NCBI GenBank assembly: GCA_019323015.1
Contig: JAHWHY010000003.1
Location: 32,741-96,740, forward strand
Direction of reading: 5' to 3'
DNA length: 64,000 nucleotides
From: Candidatus Woesearchaeota archaeon
GTDB taxonomy: Archaea; Nanobdellota; Nanobdellia; Woesearchaeales; ARS49
Shown: positions 23,346 through 31,790 of the stretch, piece after piece
How positions within the stretch are numbered: the first letter of the stretch is position 1
Layout of the letters: each line of letters starts with the position of its first letter
Translations under genes and position numbers: made by a program
Notes under the pieces: model-generated
Database searches by the model: none
Told to the model about the DNA's origin: nothing
The model's input: the letters and a program-made list of their open reading frames with translations, nothing else

Positions 23346-24296
23346 ATGAAGCGAAAAGTCAATAGGGTGGGCATAAACACCCTTACAGTAAGCTTGCCTA
23401 GCAAATGGGCCAAGCTTCACAATATCAAGCCAGGAGATGAGCTAGATGTAGTAGAAGAAAATAATACGCTTTCAATAATTAAAGGGCAGTTTGCAAAGAA
23501 AAAGAAAGAAATTCATATTGATATGGATAATCTTGATTATTTTACATTAGCCAAACTGCTGATTGCATGCTATGAAGAAAGTTATGATTCCATAAAACTC
23601 ACGTTTTCTAAAAAAACAATACAAGATTCTGTTACAGGAGAAGAAATAGATATTTTCAGAGCAATAGACCGTCTTGTGGGAAGATTGCCTACATTCCAGA
23701 TATTCAGCCAATCAAATGAGAGGATAATGCTGGGAGACATATCAGAAAAATTGAGTAAATTGGATATTATAATATCCCGGGTATTCTTTCTTATTGAAGA
23801 ATATTTATTGCGGTTGATAGAAGACATAAAAACCGGCGATTTTGCAGATTTAAATGCCAGAGAACCAAGACATGACTCCATAGCAAAACAAATTGCTTTG
23901 GCAAATAGGATTTTAATGGATGATGCCTCTAAATCAAAAAGCGAAATTGTGAACACAATCTTGGTTCTAAATTATTTAGATAAAGCAACAGATTTCATAA
24001 GATACGGCTACAAACATACACAGCGCCATAATAAAAAAATAAGTAAATCAGGCATCAAATTAATGGAAGATGCAACAGAATATATTAAATTATTTAGAAC
24101 TTGTTACAACAAATGCGAGTATAACAACATTAATAAATTGGATATTTTACGAAGTAAAGTCAAAAAAGCAAATCAAAAGATTGCATCAGCAAATCCTTCA
24201 GAATTAATCATTGTTTCAAATCTCAAATGTTTGGTTGAACTGTTAAATGGTGCAGTAAAGGCAGTAATTGCAATTAAATTAGACAAAGAAAATTAG
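23346..24296 (+). CDS. AbrB-PhoU family regulator
   Basis: Residues 1-47 form an AbrB/SpoVT swapped-hairpin DNA-binding domain (RKVNRVGINTLTVSLPSKW, NIKPGDELDVVEENNTL). Residues about 100-316 are a helical PhoU-like domain (LDIIISRVFFLIEEYLLRLI, IANRILMDDASKSKSEIVNT). This archaeal combination is common and annotated as a phosphate-uptake regulator, although no Pst genes are nearby. It is divergent from the kinase operon with overlapping control DNA, so it may regulate that operon. The length is about normal. The transcript is likely leaderless. Confidence 0.88.
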   Translation: MKRKVNRVGINTLTVSLPSKWAKLHNIKPGDELDVVEENNTLSIIKGQFAKKKKEIHIDMDNLDYFTLAKLLIACYEESYDSIKLTFSKKTIQDSVTGEEIDIFRAIDRLVGRLPTFQIFSQSNERIMLGDISEKLSKLDIIISRVFFLIEEYLLRLIEDIKTGDFADLNAREPRHDSIAKQIALANRILMDDASKSKSEIVNTILVLNYLDKATDFIRYGYKHTQRHNKKISKSGIKLMEDATEYIKLFRTCYNKCEYNNINKLDILRSKVKKANQKIASANPSELIIVSNLKCLVELLNGAVKAVIAIKLDKEN

Positions 24297-24306
24297 AGTT
24301 TATTGT

Positions 24307-26916
24307 TCAGTTTAATTCATTCAAATAATATTGTCGTATTGCCTCATTTTTTTGTGTTTGTTCTCTCTTTCTACGAACTCCTGCGAAAATAGATAATTGC
24401 AGCAAACGAACAGGTTCAAAATATTTATGCATCTCTTCATGTTTCCTTGAATCTGCAGCAAATTCTTCATCATGCTCACTGCGCAGCCGGATATATTCAC
24501 AAAGATATTGCCGCCTAGTATCTGAATTCAGTTGTAAATCTATATGCGATAAGAAATAACTGATATCTTCAATCTCTTTTCCTAGATGACTGACTCCAAA
24601 GTCCAGAACATATCCATTCTTAGTATTCTCTAGTTTCCAATCTCCATGAACAACACAATCACCTTGCTCACGCAGATATAGCTCTGTTTCTTCTATTCTC
24701 CTTCCGAGCTCCTTAACTAAGTTTTTAGAAGGCATATTTTGACGAAATCTTCTTAATTCGCTCCTACTAAAACTAGATAAAGGATTTCTCAAAGATTCGT
24801 AATGCGGCTCGCCTTGTAAAGTCTGATAAATCAAACCAGGCAAGACAATACCTTTCTCTTTTCCGGATTCTTTAAGTGCTTCTGTCGCTTCCTTATGGAA
24901 TATGCCCATCAAATATAAATTATGCAGCACAGGATTCTTACAAAATCCAGATTTTACCAAAGCCGATTGTCCCTGTGCAGTATTGCTCAAAACCATTACA
25001 CCTATATTATCTAATTCCAGATATTCTTTCAATTCTGGCATGAATGCACGCATTGCATTAAGTTCTAAGTCATAAATCCTTTTTTCGTTTTGGCAAATAT
25101 CCTTCCTAGCAACTTTAACCACAACACCGTTTGATGCAAGAACAATGCCAGAGCTGAAACCTCCTTTTAATTCATTACTTGCATCATATTCTTTAATCTT
25201 AGCCACAAGAGTTTCATTTTCAAAACCTGCTTTTGTTAGAAGATCACGAATCAAATCTTCCTCAGAAGGCATTTGCTGAGAGTAAGGAAAACTGCCAGAA
25301 ATATCTACATGTATACCACGCGCCTTTAGTTTTCTGACTGCTTCTGTATTAGCATACTTGCCGTTCTTAATAAGAGTCCAATTAATAGAATCGGGCAGCC
25401 TTATTTTCTTTAGACTTCCATTCTTAGCAAACTCGTAATCTGGCAAGTCTGAAATATCTGTTACAGGCGTTTCAACTAAATCAATTTCTTCAAGATTTTG
25501 ATAAGTTTTTAGCAATGAGAGTTCTTTATTTCCAAACTTATGATTATTTCGCAAATCAATATATTTCAGAGTTACACTCAATGAATCAGAACCTAAACCA
25601 GAGTAATTCTTAATATTGCCGCACAGGGGCATAATCAAAACTCTTAAATTTTGATAATCTCTGAGAAAATTAACATCTTCTAGTGCCTTACTGCTTGAAA
25701 TATCCAAATGTCTTAGTGTTTCCTTCACAGTTAGCGAATCTAATCCAGAAAAATTCTCAATACTGCAATTGCCAAGTTGAAGTATTTCAAGTTGTTTGTA
25801 ATCATCTAAAAAAGAAGTGTCCCTTAAAATAGTACTGTTAAGGTTTAAGCTTTGAACTGTAGCCTTAATCGATTCAGAAGCCAGGCCAGAAAAATCAATT
25901 CGGCTTTGCTCAACAGAAGGAGACAAAGGATTAGAACTGTCTACAGTAAATCCACAGTCTTCAGCATTAATAATCCTCAGCTTTTTGTAGCCTGTTAAAA
26001 AAGACACGTCTCGCAGACCAGTATTATGGCTTAAGTCTAGTTCTTCTAACGTCTCTTTTAAAGATTCAGAATTCAAGCCAGAAAAATCTTCAAGACTTGC
26101 GCAACTGGATATATCCAAAATCTTTAGGTGTTTGTATCCCTCAAGGAAGGAAACATTATTCAAGCCAGCGCAGTCATTAATATCAAGTATTTCTACTGTT
26201 TGTTTAAGTGAATCATCATCCAGGCCTGTGAATCTGCGGATATTTCCGCAACTTGCAATGTTTAAATGTACTAAATTTTTATAACCTTTTAAAAAAAGCA
26301 AGTCATAGAGGCGCGTGTTAGTTAGTATCAATTCCTGCAATGTATCTTTCAAATCACCTGAATCTAATCCTTCAGGATGCGAAATAGGGCAATTATCTAA
26401 ATGCAATACTTTAAGGCTTTTGTACCTTTTAAGAAAATGAACACGATCTATATCAGCCTGTGCACTAAGATATAATTCTTCAAGAGTTTGTTTTATATGG
26501 AATGAATTAAGCGCTGAAAAATCAGCCACTTCAGAACGGCTCAAATCCAGAGATTTTAGATTCTTGTAATTTTCTAAAAAAACTAAATTTGCCAGTTTGC
26601 AGTCAACACCAAGCTCTAATGATTGCAGAGTTTCCTGCAAATTCTCAGATGCAAGCGGTGTGAAATCAGATATTTTAGCTGCGGAGTTCGAAAGACCTCG
26701 ACTTTGATATGTGGCGTATTTCCTCGAATGATTACTTTTCCTGATAATATTTTGCTCATTATGCATAACAAGCTTCTCCAAGTGATTAAATTTCTCTATT
26801 CCTGCAAGACTGGTAAGCCAATCTGACTCCTGCTCTCCAGGAATAACCAAATCACCCCATAGAAGTATGTCCGGCCCTTTATCCTCAATCCAGTCATTCA
26901 AACTACGCGTTTCCAT
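24307..26916 (-). CDS. LRR protein fused to APH-type kinase domain (869 aa)
   Basis: Residues about 40-510 are leucine-rich repeats of about 48 residues (a two-LRR unit), with the recurring pattern FSGLDSxSLKETLEELDLS and FLEGYKNLKILDISSC, about nine units. A linker follows, then an aminoglycoside-phosphotransferase/choline-kinase-like domain (about 555-869) with a nucleotide-loop region GGFSSGIVLASNG, VVKVAR, the catalytic HGDWKLEN (757-764) and VLDFG (770-774). All key residues are present, so it is probably an active small-molecule or protein kinase. There is no signal peptide, so it is cytosolic. It is not in the same operon as the Hanks kinase but converges on AbrB-PhoU. Confidence 0.85.
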   Translation of the reverse strand: METRSLNDWIEDKGPDILLWGDLVIPGEQESDWLTSLAGIEKFNHLEKLVMHNEQNIIRKSNHSRKYATYQSRGLSNSAAKISDFTPLASENLQETLQSLELGVDCKLANLVFLENYKNLKSLDLSRSEVADFSALNSFHIKQTLEELYLSAQADIDRVHFLKRYKSLKVLHLDNCPISHPEGLDSGDLKDTLQELILTNTRLYDLLFLKGYKNLVHLNIASCGNIRRFTGLDDDSLKQTVEILDINDCAGLNNVSFLEGYKHLKILDISSCASLEDFSGLNSESLKETLEELDLSHNTGLRDVSFLTGYKKLRIINAEDCGFTVDSSNPLSPSVEQSRIDFSGLASESIKATVQSLNLNSTILRDTSFLDDYKQLEILQLGNCSIENFSGLDSLTVKETLRHLDISSSKALEDVNFLRDYQNLRVLIMPLCGNIKNYSGLGSDSLSVTLKYIDLRNNHKFGNKELSLLKTYQNLEEIDLVETPVTDISDLPDYEFAKNGSLKKIRLPDSINWTLIKNGKYANTEAVRKLKARGIHVDISGSFPYSQQMPSEEDLIRDLLTKAGFENETLVAKIKEYDASNELKGGFSSGIVLASNGVVVKVARKDICQNEKRIYDLELNAMRAFMPELKEYLELDNIGVMVLSNTAQGQSALVKSGFCKNPVLHNLYLMGIFHKEATEALKESGKEKGIVLPGLIYQTLQGEPHYESLRNPLSSFSRSELRRFRQNMPSKNLVKELGRRIEETELYLREQGDCVVHGDWKLENTKNGYVLDFGVSHLGKEIEDISYFLSHIDLQLNSDTRRQYLCEYIRLRSEHDEEFAADSRKHEEMHKYFEPVRLLQLSIFAGVRRKREQTQKNEAIRQYYLNELN

Positions 26917-27099
26917 GCAATATTTACCACCCTTTATATCCTCAATATAAGCACTACCCCTTTATAAAGCTTTCGGTTATTAACCACTCATTAGTGACAA
27001 ATATAAAGCTCTAAAACCTTTGAATTCAGGGTTTTCAGGCGTTATTACTCAATCCAATTCGAGCAAACCTATTTTAATACGTTGTTCTTAATCTAATCC
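26917..27099. promoter_or_regulatory. Divergent promoters, LRR-kinase gene and 27100 gene
   Basis: On the minus strand ACCGAAAGCTTTATAAAGG (26960-26978) is a textbook BRE/TATA box for the LRR-kinase gene. On the plus strand CTATTTTAATAC (about 27069-27080) lies 25 nt before the ATG at 27100. A second AAAGCTC/TTTGAATT-rich stretch between them shows no further gene or repeat. Confidence 0.55.
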
Positions 27100-27522
27100 A
27101 TGAATTACTTAACTACAGAAGAAGAGGAAGCACTAAAACAATACCGCCCGTTATTGGATTCTGGGAAGCATGCAGATATTACTGTAGATGATATCTTGGA
27201 AAGTCTGGATATTGCATTTCACATTGCTAAAAGCGATCCTAAAGACTTGATGTTCACGTATGAAGCTATATTCAGGGAGTACATGAGTGATAAGTTAAGG
27301 GCAGCTTATAGGAAAAGCAGGATTGAACTGCAGGTTATTCTCCCAAAATTGTTAAAATACGCGATTGAGTTAGGCCCCAAAATCAAGGAATGGGCAGAAG
27401 GAAGGCAGCCCAGAGAAACAATTCCTTTAGAACTAATCCCAGAAAATCACATTTACCTGCTAATTCTTAAGAAATTCGCAGAAACTGCAGAATTAGGTGA
27501 GTGGAATACTTTTGAAGATTAA
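27100..27522 (+). CDS. Hypothetical helical protein (140 aa)
   Basis: The protein is predicted almost all alpha-helical and acidic (ITVDDILESLDIAFHIAKSD, EAIFREYMSDKLRAAYRKS). No Cys pairs, signal or membrane segment are seen, so it is cytosolic. The end ELGEWNTFED overlaps the surface-protein stop region by 4 nt on the opposite strand. I do not recognise a family. The upstream promoter and good codon use suggest a real gene. Confidence 0.6.
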   Translation: MNYLTTEEEEALKQYRPLLDSGKHADITVDDILESLDIAFHIAKSDPKDLMFTYEAIFREYMSDKLRAAYRKSRIELQVILPKLLKYAIELGPKIKEWAEGRQPRETIPLELIPENHIYLLILKKFAETAELGEWNTFED

Positions 27523-30500
27523 ATAAAAAACATTGTTGCCAAGAAGTAAATTATCAATCCTACAACCACAACGCCGACTGTTATTCCTATTCCAATTGCT
27601 TGGCTGTCTTTTGGTATGCTGTCCAGCCAGCTTGTTGTTGCTCCGCCAGTTATTTGGTTTGTGGCATTTTGTTCATTTGTTATTGTTTGCTTTATTTTGC
27701 TGTCTTGCACTTCATCTTGTGTTTCATCTTGTGCAGTGTCTTGTGTTAAACCGCCGTCACTGATGCTTATGTTTGCAAATGGCACTACAGATGTTCCTGT
27801 GCCCATTGGCTGCTCAAACTTGTCAAATCTCATCTGTGCTCTTGTGTAATAGTTATTCATGATTATTATTCTTATTTCAGACATTCCGTCATTGTCAAGG
27901 TCTATTGCCTTTATTTCATAATTTATCAAGGAGTATGGTACATCATGAAGCGTGAAATTCACATGTCCTCTGTCTATGCCGTCCATTCTTAATGTGTAAG
28001 TTAAATTATTCAGTGTTATCACTGCGTTATCTAGCCTGTTCAGTGTTCTTATTTCAGGGCTTCTTTCATCAAGGTTTATTTTCCATGTTCTTGCGTAGAA
28101 AGAGCTTCCGCCCCCTCCACCTCCGCCGCCAGTACGGCGGACAGTTGTGCCTCCACCGCCTCCAGCGCTTGTTACTTGTATGCTTGTTGTGTATGTATAA
28201 TCAGTTGCGCCGTATGAATCTGTGACAGTCAAGGATGCGAATTGATACCCTGTTGTTGAATATGCATGTGTTACTGTTGTATTTGTGGTTGTAATAGTTG
28301 TTCCATCACCGAAGTTCCAGAAGTATGAGACTATTGAATCATTTAATGGCCCTCCTATGTTTGGGTCTGTTGAGCTAGATGCATCAAAAGTAAATGCCTG
28401 GTTTACTTGTCTGCTGCTTGGCGTGAATGTAAAGGATGCTGTTGGTGCAAGGTTTATTACATCAGAAACATTTGCTGCTCCGCTTGCTGTTGCATTGTAT
28501 GTTATGTTACCTTGTGTGATTACTCCTGAATAAATCACTTTGTTTGTTATGTTTGCATTTGTTACAGTTACATTGTAAAGTGGAGAGTCATCTATGTGTG
28601 AATTGGTTATTGTTGAATATTGAACAGATGAATTTGCTCCTGTTATTGTTGAGCCTGTGACTGCTGAAGCAAAGACATATGCACCATTTGTGATATTTGA
28701 ATTCTGGACGTTTGAAAATCTTCTTACGTCAGCATCATCAATTTTTGAATTTGTGCAGGTTGAATCCCAGATAGAGCCTTGATCAAGACTGCAGTATGAT
28801 ACTGTGGAATTATCTATGTTTGAATGATCAGTTAAATTTGAGTGATCCACATTTGAAATATCTATAGATGAATAGTCATCAACAAAAGAGTATGTTACAT
28901 TTGAGTTCATTACCTGGCTGTTTCCTGTTATTGTGCTGCCGGTCAGGTCACTTCCTGGATTTGGCGGGTCTACAAAAGAGTTAAGTATTGTACAATTTGT
29001 TCCTTGATAATTTTTAACAGTGGAGTTTATTACAACACATTTTGTCAATATTGATCCATTTATTACAGAATTTGTTGCATTAACACTCTGCAGTGTGCTG
29101 TTGTTCAAGGATGTTCCGTATAGTATTGAATGATTTGCTTTTGCTCCGTTTGTGAGTGCGCTTCCCTGTTCTATGATATTCTGCACAGTGTAGTTCAAGT
29201 AAGTATTATTTATGGTTGTATCACCTACACAAGCAACATGTACTGTGTCTGCTCCTAGGTTCAGTCCGCTTATTGTTCCTGAGTGTGTCAGCTGTCCTGT
29301 TGTTGTGAAGTCATTTGTCATGTTTGCGTATGCTGAATCATTCAAGGACCATCTGCAGCTTGTGTTATATGTTGTTGCAAAGCTTAGTGTGAATGATGTG
29401 TTTATTGTAGAGCCTAATGCTGGGTTAAAACTCATTTTCATTGGAGGCATTGCCACAAATATCCAGTGTGTTGCAGATGCTGCCAAATAATTTGGTGTTC
29501 CTGCATAAGTTGCTGTGACATTGTGTGCTCCTGCAGGTATTGGCCCGAGGTTCCAGGCAGGAGGTATTGTTCCCATTAAGGTTCTGTTAAAATACCAGTT
29601 TAGTGTTGCATTTGGCACGTTTGTGCTTGCATTTACTATTATTGTGGTGTTTGCTGGAACATTTATGTTGCCGTTTGTTCCATTCAAGGTCAAGTTAATC
29701 ACTGCCTGCACTGGATTTACAATCAGAACTTGTGATTCATTATCCCCTGTGTAATTTTGTGTTGTGTTATAATAGCATACATATGTGTAATTTCCTGCAT
29801 TTAATATGGAATTATCTGTCAATCCTGGAAGTGCTGCTCCATTTCTTGTCAAAGTAGGCGTAACGCCTGATGGAGTTGCATTGCAGCTTACATTTGCTGC
29901 TGTTCCATATGTTAATGGCGTCTGTAATGATAAAGTTACATTTACTTGTGCTGGAACTATGGTAAAATTTGTTGATATATTTTGTGCAGTATAATTTTGT
30001 GTTGCGTTTACATAACAAAAATAGGTATATGTTCCTGCTCCCAGTATAGAAATGTCTGGGTTTGCAACAATTGTTCCGTTTCTCATCAATATTGGTGTTA
30101 CTTGTGTTGTGTTTGCACTGCAGCTGACATTCGCAGGAGTTCCATACGGTATGCCATTAGGCCGCACTGGCACCATAAAGGACAAGTAAGGATTTGCCTT
30201 GTCTATTGTATAATTATGCCAAGGCGTGCTGTATTGCAGGCCGTTTGTGTAATTTGCATGCCATCTATAAGTGTAGTTTCCTGCTGCAGGCCAGTTGAAG
30301 ACTGCATAATAATCATATGAAGGTGCTACGTGTGTTGTTGACCTGTTTTGTCCTGCAAAATCTATCCACACTTTATCAACAGTTGCGTTTTGTGTTAATG
30401 GTATTGATGAATTTGTTGTGGCTTGTGCAGTTATCTGGAAGTATATTGAAGTGGCATTTCCGCTGTTTTGCAGGTATGTTGCTGGTGATGCAGGGCTTAC

Positions 30501-31787
30501 ATGCATGTTGCTGAAGCTGATTGGCGGGTGATTATATACATTTAAGACAATAGACTTGTTGCTGCAATTATTTGCTGCTCCTGAATCATCACATACTGTT
30601 ATAAGAATACTGTTCATGCTTGTGTTTGCTGGCGTGAAGTTTACCCATCCAGAGCCTGAATCAATGTCAAATAAGGAAGTATTGTCATAGAATGTCAGCA
30701 CGTCTCCTGTATCCACGTCTCCTGCTGTGAATTGAAAGCTGTATGGCAGGTTAACCCATGCGCCTGCAGGAGGTGTTCCTGATGTAAAGAATGGATCATC
30801 ATTGACAGGTGTTATCGTGATTACTACATTATTGCTTGGTGCTGAATAGTTCTGTCCGTCAAATGCTGTGAAATTAACAGTTAACACTCCGTTAAAATCT
30901 GCTGCAGGCACCAGTACTGCTTCTGTTTTATTGTCACCAAGGTCAAACTGATATGAGATTGTCATGTTAGGAACTGTTGAGTTCTTGTATGTGATATATG
31001 CTGGCTTATTGTCTATATCATAAAAATAATCAGATATGTTGAACACATAGCTTGTATCTTCTGCAAATGTTATTGCTGGTATTGTTGTGTTAAAAACAGG
31101 CGCGTCATTTACAGGTGCTACAGTTAAAGTGAACTTTCCTGTTCCTGTCAAGTGGCCGTCAGATGCAGTTATTGTTATCACGCTTGTTCCAAACGCATCT
31201 GGTGTTACAGTTGTGCAGTCAATATATTGGTTGCCTGTTATTGAGCAGTTTGCTACTGTGGTGTTTGATTGGCCTACAATCGTATAAGTCAAATTTGCTG
31301 GTGCTGTCCAGTCATCTGTTACATTTGCATGCAGGTCAATTAAATTTGTATTCATGCCAGAGTCTTCATTTATTAAAGCATTAGGCAAAGCACTTAGGTC
31401 TGGCGGTCTGTTTGGCCCCTTGAATGTCACATTTAATGTTTGTGTCTGTACTGTATTGCTTCTGTCATATACTATTGCATGATAGGATTCGTTTTTTTGT
31501 ATGCCAGAAAGTCGGGATGTTGTATAAATGCATTGTGCTGCAAATCCGCAGTTGTGTGTTGCTGTGTAGTTTCCATTGACATAAAAGTCTATGTGCGAGA
31601 TTCCCGGGCTTGGCCAGCTGTCTATTGCGCTCACTCTTACTGTTACAGAGTTCCAGACCAGTGTTCCTGGTTGTGCTGTTATTCCCACGCTTGGTGCTGG
31701 ATCTGGCACTTGTGCTGCTGCAAAGCTGGCACTGACTAATAATAATAGCATAAAGGGCAGTAATTTTATTAACTTCATTTTATTCAT
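27519..31787 (-). CDS. Large multidomain cell-surface protein (1,422 aa)
   Basis: The signal peptide is 1-25 (LLPFMLLLLVSASFAAAQ). Order: Ig-like domains with cadherin-like VNDAPVF linkers (about 110-420), two near-identical Ig-like repeats with YGTPANVSC/YGTAANVSC (about 550-690), and another Ig-like region. A long run of N-x-x-[IV] five-residue-type repeats (about 905-1115, such as STITGNSQVMNSNV), a probable beta-helix, follows. Then comes a PKD domain (about 1130-1215: WNFGDGTTITTTNTTVTHAY), a Gly-rich linker and a C-terminal membrane anchor (about 1400-1420). Many N-x-S/T sequons suggest heavy glycosylation. The likely role is surface layer or adhesion. It lies 3 nt after the upstream secreted-protein gene, so they probably form one operon. 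Confidence 0.88.
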   Translation of the reverse strand: MNKMKLIKLLPFMLLLLVSASFAAAQVPDPAPSVGITAQPGTLVWNSVTVRVSAIDSWPSPGISHIDFYVNGNYTATHNCGFAAQCIYTTSRLSGIQKNESYHAIVYDRSNTVQTQTLNVTFKGPNRPPDLSALPNALINEDSGMNTNLIDLHANVTDDWTAPANLTYTIVGQSNTTVANCSITGNQYIDCTTVTPDAFGTSVITITASDGHLTGTGKFTLTVAPVNDAPVFNTTIPAITFAEDTSYVFNISDYFYDIDNKPAYITYKNSTVPNMTISYQFDLGDNKTEAVLVPAADFNGVLTVNFTAFDGQNYSAPSNNVVITITPVNDDPFFTSGTPPAGAWVNLPYSFQFTAGDVDTGDVLTFYDNTSLFDIDSGSGWVNFTPANTSMNSILITVCDDSGAANNCSNKSIVLNVYNHPPISFSNMHVSPASPATYLQNSGNATSIYFQITAQATTNSSIPLTQNATVDKVWIDFAGQNRSTTHVAPSYDYYAVFNWPAAGNYTYRWHANYTNGLQYSTPWHNYTIDKANPYLSFMVPVRPNGIPYGTPANVSCSANTTQVTPILMRNGTIVANPDISILGAGTYTYFCYVNATQNYTAQNISTNFTIVPAQVNVTLSLQTPLTYGTAANVSCNATPSGVTPTLTRNGAALPGLTDNSILNAGNYTYVCYYNTTQNYTGDNESQVLIVNPVQAVINLTLNGTNGNINVPANTTIIVNASTNVPNATLNWYFNRTLMGTIPPAWNLGPIPAGAHNVTATYAGTPNYLAASATHWIFVAMPPMKMSFNPALGSTINTSFTLSFATTYNTSCRWSLNDSAYANMTNDFTTTGQLTHSGTISGLNLGADTVHVACVGDTTINNTYLNYTVQNIIEQGSALTNGAKANHSILYGTSLNNSTLQSVNATNSVINGSILTKCVVINSTVKNYQGTNCTILNSFVDPPNPGSDLTGSTITGNSQVMNSNVTYSFVDDYSSIDISNVDHSNLTDHSNIDNSTVSYCSLDQGSIWDSTCTNSKIDDADVRRFSNVQNSNITNGAYVFASAVTGSTITGANSSVQYSTITNSHIDDSPLYNVTVTNANITNKVIYSGVITQGNITYNATASGAANVSDVINLAPTASFTFTPSSRQVNQAFTFDASSSTDPNIGGPLNDSIVSYFWNFGDGTTITTTNTTVTHAYSTTGYQFASLTVTDSYGATDYTYTTSIQVTSAGGGGGTTVRRTGGGGGGGGSSFYARTWKINLDERSPEIRTLNRLDNAVITLNNLTYTLRMDGIDRGHVNFTLHDVPYSLINYEIKAIDLDNDGMSEIRIIIMNNYYTRAQMRFDKFEQPMGTGTSVVPFANISISDGGLTQDTAQDETQDEVQDSKIKQTITNEQNATNQITGGATTSWLDSIPKDSQAIGIGITVGVVVVGLIIYFLATMFFI

Positions 31788-31790
31788 TTT

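Noticed and set aside
29982..31739. Plus-strand Cys-rich frames over the surface protein
   Set aside because: They are reverse readings of Thr/Asn/Val-rich codons (ACA, AAT); no start signals, no conserved motif.
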